Both the position numbers and the translations under genes were made by a program. 64,000 nucleotides of DNA from Streptomyces griseus (lineage in GTDB: Bacteria > Actinomycetota > Actinomycetes > Streptomycetales > Streptomycetaceae): positions 1 through 64,000 of the forward strand of contig NZ_UAVD01000026.1 of NCBI RefSeq assembly GCF_900460065.1, given 5' to 3'. Positions 26,209 through 37,616 of this stretch are shown one piece after another. The notes below the pieces were generated by a model. It was not told the DNA's origin, did no database searches, and was given only the letters and a program-made list of their open reading frames with translations. Within the stretch, counting starts at the first letter, position 1, and every line of letters starts with the position of its first letter.

Positions 26209-26748
26209 TCAGCCGAGGTCGAGGTCGGCCACCGAGTAGACGTGTACGTACGGCAGGCCGGCCTCGGCGATGGCCGGGGCGGCGCCGCGCTCGACGATCA
26301 CGGCGACGGCGACGACCTCGCCGCCCGCCTCGCGCACCGCCTCGACGGCGGTCAGCGGCGAGCCGCCCGTCGTCGAGGTGTCCTCGACGACCAGGCAGCG
26401 ACGGCCCTTCACGTCGGTGCCCTCGATACGGCGCTGCATCCCGTGCGCCTTCTGCGCCTTGCGGACGACGAACGCGTCGAGGCTCTCACCGCGGGCGGCG
26501 GAGGCGTGCAGCATCGAGGTGGCGACCGGGTCGGCGCCGAGCGTCAGCCCGCCGACGCAGTCGTAGTCCAGCTCGGCGGTCGCGTCGAGCATGACCTGGC
26601 CGACCAGCGGCGCGGCCGTGCCGTCCAGCGTGATCCGGCGCAGGTCGATGTACCAGTCGGCTTCCAGACCCGAGGAGAGGGTCACCTTGCCGTGCACCAC
26701 GGCCTTGTCCTTGATCTGCTGGAGCAGGTCAGCGCGTACGTCAGTCAT
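26209..26748 (-). CDS. pyrE: orotate phosphoribosyltransferase
   Basis: 179 residues from MTDVRADLLQQIKDKAVVHG; a GTG two codons earlier (26754) is equally open. It makes OMP from orotate and PRPP in pyrimidine synthesis. Signatures are KVTLSSGLEADWYIDLRRIT, GGLTLGADPVATSM, and the PRPP loop RCLVVEDTSTTGGSPLTAVEA. Separate from other pyr genes here, as is usual in Streptomyces. Confidence 0.95.
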   Translation of the reverse strand: MTDVRADLLQQIKDKAVVHGKVTLSSGLEADWYIDLRRITLDGTAAPLVGQVMLDATAELDYDCVGGLTLGADPVATSMLHASAARGESLDAFVVRKAQKAHGMQRRIEGTDVKGRRCLVVEDTSTTGGSPLTAVEAVREAGGEVVAVAVIVERGAAPAIAEAGLPYVHVYSVADLDLG

Positions 26749-26796
26749 GACCACGAGGGTAAGCGGTGCGGGCCGGGCCCACGGCCGGGGACCGGC

Positions 26797-27603
26797 TCAG
26801 GGCCGCGTCCAGCTCCAGGTCGTCGTCATCTCCAGCGGGTCGATCGGGGTCACCAGCCGGGGCGCGGTGTTCAGCCCGTTCGGCGGCCCGGACTGCGGCT
26901 CGACGCAGACGGCCTCGTCCTGCTCGTCGTAGACCACCACCCACTCGCTGCGGCTTCTCACCGTCAGCTCCAGCCGCCCCGGCCAGGTGAGCTTCACGTC
27001 CACGCCGTCGGGCATGCCGAAGCAGTCGTCCCACGGACCGGGCAGCGGGTCGACGCGGCGGCCCGTGGGCAGGTGGTCCGCGCCGCGCTCCTCCTGCCAG
27101 GCGGCGTCGAAGGAGAGCTCGGCCGCCGCACCGTCGAGGGTGCGGCGGAACCAGGGGTGCCAGCCGGCCTGGGCCGGGAAGGAGTCGCCGTACGTCTCGA
27201 CGGCGAGGCCCAACGTCAGCGCCTCCCCGGTCAGCTCGAAGGTCTGCGTCACCCGGCCCCGGTACGGCCAGGGGTCGGCGAGGTCGTAGTAGAACGCGAC
27301 CCGCCCCTCCGCCAGCTCGGCGGCCGTGGACGCCGGCTGCCAGGAGGTGTCGCGGCCGGTGCCGTGGATGGCGTGCGGCGGGGAGTTCAGCGGCAGCCGG
27401 TGGAGCACGTCGCCGTTGCGGAACTCCCCGTTCCCGGTCCGCCCGCACCAGGGAACCATCGGGAAGCAGCCGTAGCGCTCGCCCTGGCGGAGCAGCTCGG
27501 CGCCCCCGATCCGCAGACTGCTGATCCGGCAGCCGTGCCCGGGATCGACGGTCAACTCGGCTTCGCCGACGGACAGCCTGACGTTCTCTTCGCTCCTGCT
27601 CAC
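26797..27603 (-). CDS. aldose 1-epimerase family protein
   Basis: 268 residues. The beta-sandwich galactose-mutarotase fold is shown by GHGCRISSLRIGGAELLRQ, MVPWCGRTGNGEF, the catalytic His region PPHAIHGTGRDTSWQ, the second motif AGWHPWFRRTLDGA and a late Glu-containing strand. It would interconvert alpha and beta anomers of hexoses. Ends about 49 nt before pyrE on the same strand, so likely cotranscribed. Confidence 0.88.
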   Translation of the reverse strand: MSRSEENVRLSVGEAELTVDPGHGCRISSLRIGGAELLRQGERYGCFPMVPWCGRTGNGEFRNGDVLHRLPLNSPPHAIHGTGRDTSWQPASTAAELAEGRVAFYYDLADPWPYRGRVTQTFELTGEALTLGLAVETYGDSFPAQAGWHPWFRRTLDGAAAELSFDAAWQEERGADHLPTGRRVDPLPGPWDDCFGMPDGVDVKLTWPGRLELTVRSRSEWVVVYDEQDEAVCVEPQSGPPNGLNTAPRLVTPIDPLEMTTTWSWTRP

Positions 27604-27674
27604 CCGACGACCCTACTGGCCCGACGCCGCCCCCGCCGCCCGCCGCCCACGACGCCCGGGACCTTCGGCGCCCG

Positions 27675-28559
27675 TCACCTCCGGCGTCGCAGCGCCCGGC
27701 CCAGCACCACGGCGGAGGCGAGCGCGAGGGCGGCGGCGGGGGCGACCCACCGCAGGGTGGTGCTCGCGCCGCCCGCCTCCGGGGAGGGCACGGGGGCGTA
27801 GCGGCCCCGCGGCGGCGCGTGGTCGACCTCCTCGGCGCTGCGCCCGATCATGGTGCGGCGGGCGTGCGCGGCCTCGGCGGGCGGCTCGTCCGGAACGCTG
27901 AACTCCACACCGGCGACGGGGTCGAGCGAGGGCGGCGGCACCGGCGAGTCGAACACGGACCCGTTCCCCCGTCCGCCGGTCTCGCCCGCCTCCGCGCCCC
28001 CGACACCGCCGGCGGTGTCCTCGTCGCCCGCGAGCCCCTCGGCGCCCACCGCACCGTCGCCGTCGCCGTCGCCGCTCCCGCCGTCGCCGTCCGCGCCCTC
28101 ACCGGCCTGAGCGTCCTCGCCCCGCGCCGCCAGCGACTCCGTCACCAACTGCTGGGTGAAGCGGTCCAGGAGCCGGCGGGCGGCCGCGAGCGCCGCGCCC
28201 TCCTCCAGCTCGGCCAACCGCCCGTCCCCGTCGGCCGTACCGCTGTAGGCGATCGTGGTCCCGCCGTCCGCCGCCGTGAGGCCGATGGTCAGGGCCACCT
28301 CGACCGCACCGGTGCCCCGGGCCTCCGCCCCCTTCCCGGTGACGGAGAAGCCGTCTCCCTCCGGGCCGGTGAGCAGCAGCTCGCCCCGGTAGGTGATGGT
28401 GTGCCCGCCGGCCCGCAGCTTCAGCCGGCCCGCCAGGGGCGACGCCGAGGCGTCGGCGTCCTGCTGGAGGCCGGGGACGCAGCGGGCGACCCGGGCGGGA
28501 TCGCCCAGCGTGCGCAGCAGGGTCGGGACGGGAACCGGAACGAACACCTCATGCTCCAT
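27675..28559 (-). CDS. CoxG/SRPBCC-like protein with C-terminal anchor
   Basis: 294 residues. Residues 1-145 match the carbon-monoxide-dehydrogenase-subunit-G type SRPBCC fold (MEHEVFVPVPVPTLLRTLGD, RVARCVPGLQ, GGTTIAYSGTADGDGRLAEL). Then comes an acidic Gly/Asp-rich linker (about 146-225), and a C-terminal hydrophobic helix ending in RALRRRR (about 270-294), which would anchor the protein with its SRPBCC part in the cytoplasm. CoxG proteins help recruit molybdenum hydroxylases, but no cox genes lie nearby, so the partner is unknown. Confidence 0.8.
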   Translation of the reverse strand: MEHEVFVPVPVPTLLRTLGDPARVARCVPGLQQDADASASPLAGRLKLRAGGHTITYRGELLLTGPEGDGFSVTGKGAEARGTGAVEVALTIGLTAADGGTTIAYSGTADGDGRLAELEEGAALAAARRLLDRFTQQLVTESLAARGEDAQAGEGADGDGGSGDGDGDGAVGAEGLAGDEDTAGGVGGAEAGETGGRGNGSVFDSPVPPPSLDPVAGVEFSVPDEPPAEAAHARRTMIGRSAEEVDHAPPRGRYAPVPSPEAGGASTTLRWVAPAAALALASAVVLGRALRRRR

Positions 28560-28672
28560 GGAAACCGAGCCTAATCGGCTCCGGCCCCGACGTCAGCGCT
28601 TCCGCCCGCCGAAGGCCGGACCGCGCGCCGGGAAGGCGCCCGACCGCGCCCCCGCACGGGCCCCGGGCCCGC

Positions 28673-30271
28673 TCACACGTCCTCCCGGTACCGCGGATGG
28701 ACCAGCGTCGACGGGATCAGCCCGGGGAGCCGGGCCTCGTCCGCCGCCCGCGCCCCCTCGCGCAGCTCCCGGTCGCCCAGCGACCGCGGTACGGGCCCGC
28801 CCGCGGCCGGCGCGAGCCGCGGCGCCGCACCCGGGCCCGCGAGGAGGAACCCCCAGTCCTCCCGCTCCCGGTCCTCGCCGCCGCCCCGGTCCGGACTCGC
28901 CGCGAGACCCGTGTAGCGGCCGGTGACGCGGTACGGGCGGGTCCCGAGGCCGACCGCTCGCATCGAGGCCTCCACCGTCCAGAAGGTCTGCGGCCGGGCG
29001 CCCAGCGGCCCGGCGTGCACCACGAGCCGCCCGCCCGGGGCCAGGGCCTCCGCGACCAGACCGTAGAACTCGGCGGAGTACAGCTTCGTGCTGGCGGTGA
29101 TGCCCGGGTCCGGAAGGTCGGAGACCACCACGTCGTAGCGCCCCCGGTCGGCCCGGAGCCAGGTGAACGCGTCCGCCTCGACCACGGAGACCCGGGGGTC
29201 GCGGTAGGCGTGGCCGTTCAGCCCGGAGAGGGCGGGGTCCGTGCGGGCCAGTCGGGTGACGGCGGGGTCCAGCTCGACGACGGTGACCGAGCGGACGTCC
29301 GCGTAGCGCAGCATCTCCCGGGCGGCCAGCCCGTCGCCGCCGCCCAGGATGAGCACCCGGGCGCGGGGCCCGTTCATCGCGGGGTGCACCAGCGCCTCGT
29401 GGTAGCGGTACTCGTCACGGGCGCTGACCCGCAGCCGGCCGTCCAGATAGAGGCCGAGGGAATCGCGGTCGGCGCCCGTCAGGACGATCTCCTGCACCCC
29501 GGTCCGCACGGCGACCCGCACCCGGTCCCCGTACACCGCCCGCCGCGCGGCCCGCTCGAAGTCGTCGACCAGCACCGTGGCCGTGGCCAGCACCGCGATC
29601 ACCGAGCCGTTGGCCAGGACCAGGAGCCACCGGGAACGCGGGGTGAGATCTCGCCGGAACACCCACAGGACCAGCGCGCCGCCCGCCGCCGCGTTGACCG
29701 CGCCGGTGAACAGCGCACCGGTCAACTGCCCCAGCAACGGCAGCAGCAGGAACGGGAACGCGAGCCCGCCGACCAGGGCGCCCACGTAGTCGGCGGCGAA
29801 GAGGTCGGCGACGGCCCCGCCCGCGTCCTGCCGGTCGACGCGCTGGATCAGCGTCATCAGCAGCGGGATCTCCGCGCCGATCAGCACCCCGATCGCCAGC
29901 GAGAACCCGACCAGCGCGTACTGCGAATCGCCGAGCCAGGCGAACGAGGCGTAGAGCACCAGCGCCGAGGAGCCGCCGATCAGCGCGAGGGCCGCCTCGA
30001 CCATCCCGAAACCGACGGCGGCGCGGCAGCGCAAACGTTTCGCGAGAAGGGAGCCGATCCCCATGGCGAACACCATCACGGAGAGCACCACGGACGCCTG
30101 GGTGACCGAATCGCCGATCAAGTAGGAGGCGAGCGCGACCAGTTCGAGCTCGTAGACGAGACCGCAGGCGGCGCAGACGAAGACCGCGGCCAGCACGAGG
30201 AACCGGCCGGTCCTCGGCCGGACGGGAAGCCGCGCCGCGCCCCCTCGCAGCGACGTCTGCTGGTCGATCAT
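28673..30271 (-). CDS. membrane-anchored spermidine-synthase-like protein
   Basis: 532 residues. The N-terminal half (about 25-215) holds around seven hydrophobic segments. The C-terminal half is an aminopropyltransferase/methyltransferase fold with the AdoMet loop [15 protein letters not shown], the acidic [18 protein letters not shown] and [11 protein letters not shown]. This fused form is common in Actinobacteria; whether it makes polyamines or another product is uncertain. Translated from ATG ([11 protein letters not shown]). Confidence 0.88.
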   Translation of the reverse strand: MIDQQTSLRGGAARLPVRPRTGRFLVLAAVFVCAACGLVYELELVALASYLIGDSVTQASVVLSVMVFAMGIGSLLAKRLRCRAAVGFGMVEAALALIGGSSALVLYASFAWLGDSQYALVGFSLAIGVLIGAEIPLLMTLIQRVDRQDAGGAVADLFAADYVGALVGGLAFPFLLLPLLGQLTGALFTGAVNAAAGGALVLWVFRRDLTPRSRWLLVLANGSVIAVLATATVLVDDFERAARRAVYGDRVRVAVRTGVQEIVLTGADRDSLGLYLDGRLRVSARDEYRYHEALVHPAMNGPRARVLILGGGDGLAAREMLRYADVRSVTVVELDPAVTRLARTDPALSGLNGHAYRDPRVSVVEADAFTWLRADRGRYDVVVSDLPDPGITASTKLYSAEFYGLVAEALAPGGRLVVHAGPLGARPQTFWTVEASMRAVGLGTRPYRVTGRYTGLAASPDRGGGEDREREDWGFLLAGPGAAPRLAPAAGGPVPRSLGDRELREGARAADEARLPGLIPSTLVHPRYREDV

Positions 30272-30338
30272 GACGCGAACGCTACGTCACTGCACGATCG
30301 CGACCTGTCACCCACACGGGTGCAAGTCCCCCTGCCGG

Positions 30339-30860
30339 TCAGGCCGCGGGCGCGGGAATCCGCACCCCCACCCTGGTCCGGGTCACCACCAACTGCCCCT
30401 CCTGCGGGTACGCGTGCCAGGTGCGCCACCGCACCTGGCCCTCGGTGCGCTGGGCGAGCATCGCGGTGAAGGCGTACGGGCTGCCGGGGAAGGTGCCCGC
30501 CAGCCCGTGCGGGTGGTCGCTCACCAGGGCGAGCAACTCCTGCGCCCGACCCGCGAACTGCCCCTGCGTCAGGGTCTCGACGCGCGCCGCGAACTCGTAC
30601 TCCCAGTCGCCGAGCCGCTTCGAGACGCCGAGGGGCAGAGGGGTGCTGCTGCCGGGCATACAGGCCACGGTCTCGGAGCAGACTCCGCGGTCCTCCTGGA
30701 GGAGGACCTGATGGGAGGCGCCGAGCAGCCTCAACTGGAGTTCGGCGCCGTCGAGCTGGAGATCGAGGACCGCCAGGGCGGGCAGCGGCTCCCGCCCCAG
30801 CATCCAGGCCAGGTCGGCGGCGCGGGTATCGGAATAGGCCGTCTGGAGGGTGGTGAGCAT
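30339..30860 (-). CDS. DUF2617 domain protein
   Basis: 173 residues from MLTTLQTAYSDTRAADLAWM, with GGAG 7 nt upstream; an earlier in-frame ATG at 30875 is less well placed. The pattern matches DUF2617 (ALAVLDLQLDGAELQLRLLG, VSKRLGDWEYEFAARV, GLAGTFPGSPYAFTA). Function unknown; usually next to the spermidine-synthase-like gene, as here (66 nt). Confidence 0.82.
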   Translation of the reverse strand: MLTTLQTAYSDTRAADLAWMLGREPLPALAVLDLQLDGAELQLRLLGASHQVLLQEDRGVCSETVACMPGSSTPLPLGVSKRLGDWEYEFAARVETLTQGQFAGRAQELLALVSDHPHGLAGTFPGSPYAFTAMLAQRTEGQVRWRTWHAYPQEGQLVVTRTRVGVRIPAPAA

Positions 30861-31107
30861 GGGTGGGCTCCGCAAACACGCATGGACACATGGACAGCAG
30901 GACGCCCCCGAGTTGCCGCACGTGGGAGGTGGGGAGCGCCCGATCTGGTCCGACTGGGGTCCGAGGGCTGATTGTTCTCTTCAACGAGGGAATCACGAAG
31001 TACGCCTACTCACAGCGTTTTCGCCCAACTTGCCGTGGTTTCCATCCCCCCGGGGGCCCACCGGTTCACTTGTTCAACCAGAAACGTCCGCGTCGCTCAA
31101 CGAAAGA
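30861..31107. other. intergenic region upstream of DUF2617
   Basis: No gene is supported. It is slightly less GC-rich than its neighbours near 30975-31060 and probably holds the promoter for the reverse-strand DUF2617/spermidine-synthase-like pair, but I cannot place -35/-10 boxes with confidence. Confidence 0.4.
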
Positions 31108-31137
31108 GCGTCCGGAGGGAGTTCACCCTCCGGACGC
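31108..31137 (-). terminator. terminator after Gly/Cys-tail protein gene
   Basis: A perfect 12-bp stem, GCGTCCGGAGGG (31108-31119) and CCCTCCGGACGC (31126-31137), with a 6-nt loop. Read on the reverse strand it is followed by TCTTTCGTT. It lies about 43 nt past the stop at 31181. Confidence 0.85.
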
Positions 31138-31180
31138 CCGGTCTCACGTCACCTGCGGTGACCGTGCGGCGGCGGCCCGG

Positions 31181-31447
31181 TCAGCTGCCGCCACCGCCGC
31201 AGCCGCCCCCGCCGCCCCCGCACGACGAGCCGCCGCCGCAGGAGTGCCCGCCGGAGCCGTCGCCGCCGGAATCGCCCCCCGACCACCAGCCGCCGGAGCT
31301 GCCGCCGCCGTCGGCGGAGGCCCCGCTCGCCGAACGCCGGCGTCCGGCGCGCGGCTTCGACGGCCCGCGCCCGCCGGTGACCCGCAGACCGGCCAGCAGC
31401 GCTCCGACGACGATCACGGAAACCAGCACAGCGATGAAGACGCTCAT
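31181..31447 (-). CDS. small membrane protein with Gly/Cys-rich tail
   Basis: 88 residues from MSVFIAVLVSVIVVGALLAG, which is one transmembrane segment, with GAAGGGCGG upstream. A basic stretch (KPRAGRRRS) follows, so the tail is probably cytoplasmic. Residues 45-88 are Gly/Ser-rich with four Cys (HSCGGGSSCGG, GGCGGGGS). I recognise no family. Divergent from the aminotransferase. Confidence 0.7.
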   Translation of the reverse strand: MSVFIAVLVSVIVVGALLAGLRVTGGRGPSKPRAGRRRSASGASADGGGSSGGWWSGGDSGGDGSGGHSCGGGSSCGGGGGGCGGGGS

Positions 31448-31585
31448 GCCCCCACCCGCCCTTCTCTCCCCCGAAGCGAGGTCCCCCGTCGCTTCCCCGT
31501 TGTTGTGTGACAGGGGGATTCCCAGACCCTCGGCGCGCCAAAGCGGACTTGAGCAACTCCAGAGCTTCGGCCCAGGATGACGCCC

Positions 31586-32782
31586 ATGACACAGGGACGA
31601 GCCACACAGGGAACCCCGGCGCGGGAACGGCCGCTGCTCAACCGCCGCCTCGCCGCGTTCGGCACGACGATCTTCGCGGAGATGTCCGCGCTGGCCGTGC
31701 GGACCGGCTCCATCAACCTCGGCCAGGGCTTCCCCGACACCGACGGCCCCGAGGAGATCCGCGAGGCGGCCGTGCGCGCCCTGCGGGAGGGCAAGGGCAA
31801 CCAGTACCCGCCGGGCCCCGGCGTCCCGGAGCTGCGCGCCGCCGTCGCCGCCCACCAGGAGCGCTTCTACGGGCTGACCTGGTCCCCGGAGACCGAGGTC
31901 CTGGTGACGACCGGCGCCACCGAGGCGATCGCCGCCTCGCTGCTCGCCCTCCTCGAACCGGGCGACGAGGTCATCGCGTTCGAGCCGTACTACGACTCGT
32001 ACGCCGCCTGCATCGCCCTGGCCGGCGCCCAGCGCGTACCGCTGACCCTGCGCGCCCCGGCATTCCGCCCGGACCTCGACGAACTGCGCGCCCTGATCAC
32101 CCCGCGCACCCGCCTCCTGCTGCTGAACACCCCGCACAACCCGACCGGCGCGGTCCTCACCCCCGAAGAACTGTCCGGGATCGCGGCCCTCGCGGTGGAG
32201 CACGATCTGCTGGTCGTCACCGACGAGGTGTACGAGCACCTCGTCTTCACCGGGGCGCACCACCCGATCGCCGCGCTCCCCGGGATGCGCGGGCGCACGG
32301 TGTCGATCTCGTCCTCGGGCAAGACGTTCTCGTACACCGGGTGGAAGATCGGCTGGGTCACCGGGGACGCGCCGCTGGTGGCCGCCGTGCGGGCGGCGAA
32401 GCAGTATCTGACCTTCGTCAGCGGGGGCCCGTTCCAGTACGCGATCGCCGAGGCCCTCACCCTGCCCGACGCCTTCTTCACCGACTTCCGGGAGGGCATG
32501 CGCCGCAAGCGGGACCTGCTGGCGAAGGGGCTGCGCGCGGCGGGCTTCCAGGTGTACGAGCCGGAGGGCACGTACTTCATCACCACCGACATCTCCCCGT
32601 TCGGCGACGAGGACGCGGGCGCCTTCTGCCGCGCGCTCCCGGAACGCTGCGGCGTGGCGGCCGTGCCGAACTCGGTCTTCTACGACGACCCGGAGGCGGG
32701 CCGCAGCCAGGTCCGCTTCACCTTCTGCAAGAAGGACGAGGTCCTGGAGGAGGCGGTGGAGCGCCTGGCACGGCTGGGCTGA
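31586..32782 (+). CDS. class I PLP aminotransferase (KAT/methionine-type)
   Basis: 398 residues; ATG at 31586 chosen because AGGA lies 8 nt upstream, with an alternative ATG at 31577. Fold-type I aminotransferase: INLGQGFPDTDGPEEI, NTPHNPTGAVLTPEE, VVTDEVYEHLVF and the PLP lysine in SISSSGKTFSYTGWKIGW. The NLGQGFPD block is typical of the kynurenine-glutamine/methionine aminotransferase group. Substrate uncertain. Convergent with the YbjN gene across a shared terminator. Confidence 0.93.
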   Translation: MTQGRATQGTPARERPLLNRRLAAFGTTIFAEMSALAVRTGSINLGQGFPDTDGPEEIREAAVRALREGKGNQYPPGPGVPELRAAVAAHQERFYGLTWSPETEVLVTTGATEAIAASLLALLEPGDEVIAFEPYYDSYAACIALAGAQRVPLTLRAPAFRPDLDELRALITPRTRLLLLNTPHNPTGAVLTPEELSGIAALAVEHDLLVVTDEVYEHLVFTGAHHPIAALPGMRGRTVSISSSGKTFSYTGWKIGWVTGDAPLVAAVRAAKQYLTFVSGGPFQYAIAEALTLPDAFFTDFREGMRRKRDLLAKGLRAAGFQVYEPEGTYFITTDISPFGDEDAGAFCRALPERCGVAAVPNSVFYDDPEAGRSQVRFTFCKKDEVLEEAVERLARLG

Positions 32783-32784
32783 GC

Positions 32785-32837
32785 ACGGGAACGGCCCGGG
32801 ACACGGTCGCGATGACCGCCTCCCGGGCCGTGCCCGT
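32785..32837. terminator. bidirectional terminator
   Basis: A long inverted repeat between convergent genes: ACGGGAACGGCCCGGGA and CGGTC on the left, GACCG and TCCCGGGCCGTGCCCGT on the right, with a 5-nt loop and two small mismatches. It begins 3 nt past the aminotransferase stop. Confidence 0.88.
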
Positions 32838-32847
32838 CAGGGTGCCG

Positions 32848-33393
32848 CTAGGCGCCCGCGGGCTCCTCGCCCTCCGTCTTGTCCTCGGCGGGCTCGAGGC
32901 CGAGACGCTCGACGAGCCACTTGTCGAACTCGATCGAGGCGCGGACCCAGCTCACCGTCGAGGAGACGAAGTGCTCCAGGCTGACGCCGGTGCCGATGAG
33001 CATCTGCGCCTCACCGATCAGCCGGACGGAGCCCGCCTCGCCCTCCTCGCCCTCGTGGGCGTGGGTGTAGACCTTGGGCCACAGGGTGCGGCGGTTCCAG
33101 TCGTCGATGGCGTCCAGCAGGACGGGACGCTGGTCGAGGTCGTGGGGGCGGTCGTAGAACGTGCGGACCGAGAAGACCTGCTGCTCGGCCTCGCCCCGGA
33201 ACATGAAGTACGTCCGGAACTCTTCCCACGGCGCCGCGAGGTCGCCCTCGTCGTCGACGACGTACTTCAGCTCCATCTGGTCGAGGAGCTGCTTGACGAG
33301 GTCCTGGTCAGGGACGACGGGGCCCTCCGGTCCTGCCGCCTGCGGTTCGGGCTGGCCCCCGAAATTAGGAATCGAGGACGGATCGATGCTCAC
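32848..33393 (-). CDS. YbjN-domain protein
   Basis: 181 residues from a GTG with GAAGGGA 7 nt upstream (reads MSIDPSSIPNFGG); the frame is open to 33447 but those codons look non-coding. The YbjN fold is shown by LKYVVDDEGDLAAPW, YFMFRGEAEQQVFSVRTFYD, LLDAIDDWNRRTLWPKVY and VRLIGEAQMLIGTGVSLEHF. YbjN proteins resemble type III secretion chaperones and affect stress responses; the role in Streptomyces is unknown. Confidence 0.85.
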   Translation of the reverse strand: MSIDPSSIPNFGGQPEPQAAGPEGPVVPDQDLVKQLLDQMELKYVVDDEGDLAAPWEEFRTYFMFRGEAEQQVFSVRTFYDRPHDLDQRPVLLDAIDDWNRRTLWPKVYTHAHEGEEGEAGSVRLIGEAQMLIGTGVSLEHFVSSTVSWVRASIEFDKWLVERLGLEPAEDKTEGEEPAGA

Positions 33394-33562
33394 CGTTATT
33401 TCCCTTCGTGCGGTTGCGGCCATCCTCCCCCATGGCGGGCGGGGCATGGCAAGCCCGGACGGTCCCGATCCGCCACAAGCTGACAGACAGTGCGTGGGGA
33501 CGGGACCGGCCGGGCGTCGGGCGGGCGCGCGGCGACGGAACGCGAACCTCCGTGACCGGCGG

Positions 33563-36148
<2,586 letters not shown>

Positions 36149-36204
36149 GTCTGGTTGCTCCTCCTCGCGCCCGATTCCTGCTGTTGACCGTTGACTCGAT
36201 CAAC

Positions 36205-36234
36205 GTACACAAAGTTGAGTCTATTCCACTCAAG
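36205..36234 (-). promoter_or_regulatory. clpB promoter with HAIR operator
   Basis: On the reverse strand a -35 TTGAGT (36228-36233) and -10 GTGTAC (36205-36210) are 17 nt apart. The HspR site CTTGAGT-N7-ACTCAAC (36214-36234) covers the -35 and spacer, one base from the perfect HAIR consensus. HspR binding here would block RNA polymerase until heat shock. Confidence 0.88.
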
Positions 36235-36396
36235 GCAGGAAGCGCACGCGGTGGGGCCCTTCGGTTGGGCCACGGAACGCGGACCCGGGCGCCCGCGGGT
36301 GGCGGATCGACCCCGGGCGCCTGCGCGCCGCGGACCGGCCCGGGGTGCTGCGCACGCGCCGCGGCCTCCCGGCGGCGCCCCTCGTACGCTGCCCCC

Positions 36397-36798
36397 ATGG
36401 CAGACGTACACGACCCCGCTCCCGCCTACGTCGCGTTCTGGCGCGAGAGCCACCTGTCCACCCTGACGACCCCCCGCCCGGACGGCACACCGCACGTGGT
36501 GCCGGTGTGCGTGACCTACGACCCGGAGGCCGGGGTGGCGCGGGTGATCACCGACGGCGGCAGCCGCAAGGTCGCCAACATCCGGGCGGCCGGCCCCGGC
36601 GGGGCACGCGTGGCCGTCTGCCAGATCGACAGGGCCCGCTGGGCGACCCTGGAGGGCCTCGCGGTGATCCGCACGGAGCCGGAGGCCGTCGCGGACGCGG
36701 AAGCCCGTCACGAGGCGCGCTACGGCCGCGCCCCGCGGATCAATCCGACCCGGGTCGTCATCGAGATCACCCTCGACCGGGCGCTCGGCAAGGTCTGA
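36397..36798 (+). CDS. PPOX-class (F420/flavin) oxidoreductase
   Basis: 133 residues from MADVHDPAPAYVAFWRESHL. The pattern LSTLTTPRPDGTPHVVPVCVTYD ... SRKVANIRA ... ARVAVCQIDRARWATLEGLAVI ... YGRAPRINPTRVVIEITLDR is that of the pyridoxamine-oxidase-like split-barrel family, whose actinobacterial members often bind F420. Substrate unknown. A strong terminator follows. Confidence 0.85.
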   Translation: MADVHDPAPAYVAFWRESHLSTLTTPRPDGTPHVVPVCVTYDPEAGVARVITDGGSRKVANIRAAGPGGARVAVCQIDRARWATLEGLAVIRTEPEAVADAEARHEARYGRAPRINPTRVVIEITLDRALGKV

Positions 36799-36840
36799 CC
36801 CCCAGCCCCTCGGCCCCACCCGCGTCCCGCGCGGGAACAG

Positions 36841-36883
36841 CACAACGGCGCCACCGTGTTCAGGTCACGGTGGCGCCGCTGTG
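36841..36883. terminator. bidirectional terminator
   Basis: CGGCGCCACCGTG (36846-36858) and CACGGTGGCGCCG (36866-36878), a perfect 13-bp stem with a 7-nt loop, extended by CACA/TGTG flanks. It sits between the convergent PPOX gene and the Rieske-like gene. Confidence 0.9.
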
Positions 36884-36925
36884 TGGGGGAAGCGCCGGAG
36901 CGATAGGTGACGACGGGGGAATCGC

Positions 36926-37246
36926 TCAGGCACTGCGGGGGGTGGCGGAAAGTGGTTCTGCGTCGAACAGCTCGTGGTCCCGCTGATCGAGATTGACGAA
37001 GATCATGCCGTACCGGACGGCACAGCGGACCGGCTGCGGCGCACCGCGCGGCCGGCGGAGACAGCGATAGGCGCGGACGTCCTCGTCCTCTTCCATCACC
37101 ACGACGATCGGCTCTCCGAACAGGGTGACCATCAACGAGTCGCCACGGCGGGGGAGTGCCGTGAGCAGATCGATGAAATGCCACCCTGAGCGATAGGCGG
37201 TCGCCATCTCGCGCCGGAAGGTGCGGTCGTCCGGCGGGGTACTCAT
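36926..37246 (-). CDS. small Rieske-like protein lacking cluster ligands
   Basis: 106 residues. The middle (SLMVTLFGEPIVVVMEEDED, VRAYRCLRRPRG, GMIFVNLD) resembles the N-terminal part of Rieske oxygenase alpha subunits. The CxH and CxxH cluster ligands are not intact: the His positions read Arg, and the core is much shorter than a real Rieske domain. It is therefore probably not an iron-sulfur protein but a binding or regulatory relic. Its ATG overlaps the TGA of the upstream exported-peptide gene as ATGA, so it is translationally coupled to it. Confidence 0.65.
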   Translation of the reverse strand: MSTPPDDRTFRREMATAYRSGWHFIDLLTALPRRGDSLMVTLFGEPIVVVMEEDEDVRAYRCLRRPRGAPQPVRCAVRYGMIFVNLDQRDHELFDAEPLSATPRSA

Positions 37247-37485
37247 ACCCGGCCCCGTGCGGCAGGGCCGTTCTCCGACAGCGACACCGGGGCCGCGTCG
37301 GCCCCCGTCGCCCGTGCGGGCACCGAGTCCCAGGCCAGGTCCGGAGGCGGAGCGGCCTGCACCTGCGCGCCGGCCGAACCGTGGGTCACGCCGCCCTCAA
37401 CGAGGTCAAGAACACTCAGCGCCCCGGTCGTCAGCCCAACGGAGAAGGCAACAGCAAGCACCGAGCGAAGCGTTTTGTTACTCAT
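37243..37485 (-). CDS. small exported peptide
   Basis: 80 residues from MSNKTLRSVLAVAFSVGLTT. A signal peptide or single membrane helix is likely at 7-25, followed by a Pro/Ala/Asp-rich mature part (AQVQAAPPPDLAWDS, LSENGPAARGRV) with no Cys. The frame is open upstream to 37581 but without a good ribosome site. Overlaps the Rieske-like gene by 4 nt. Divergent from a LuxR/TrmB-like regulator across 131 nt. Could be a signalling or RiPP-like precursor; that is speculation. Confidence 0.6.
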   Translation of the reverse strand: MSNKTLRSVLAVAFSVGLTTGALSVLDLVEGGVTHGSAGAQVQAAPPPDLAWDSVPARATGADAAPVSLSENGPAARGRV

Positions 37486-37616
37486 GATGGGCTTCGTCCT
37501 CACTTCCAAGGTTTCCTCTCCCCCGCAGAACAAGACGATGGCCCATCCAGGCACGTCAACGCCACAGAAGCGATGCATCATGTTCCTGCTGATTCATGTT
37601 CCTGGGGGGTGGAGAA

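Noticed and set aside
36926..37246. Functional Rieske ferredoxin
   Set aside because: Cluster ligands (two Cys and two His) are not all present and the domain is too short.
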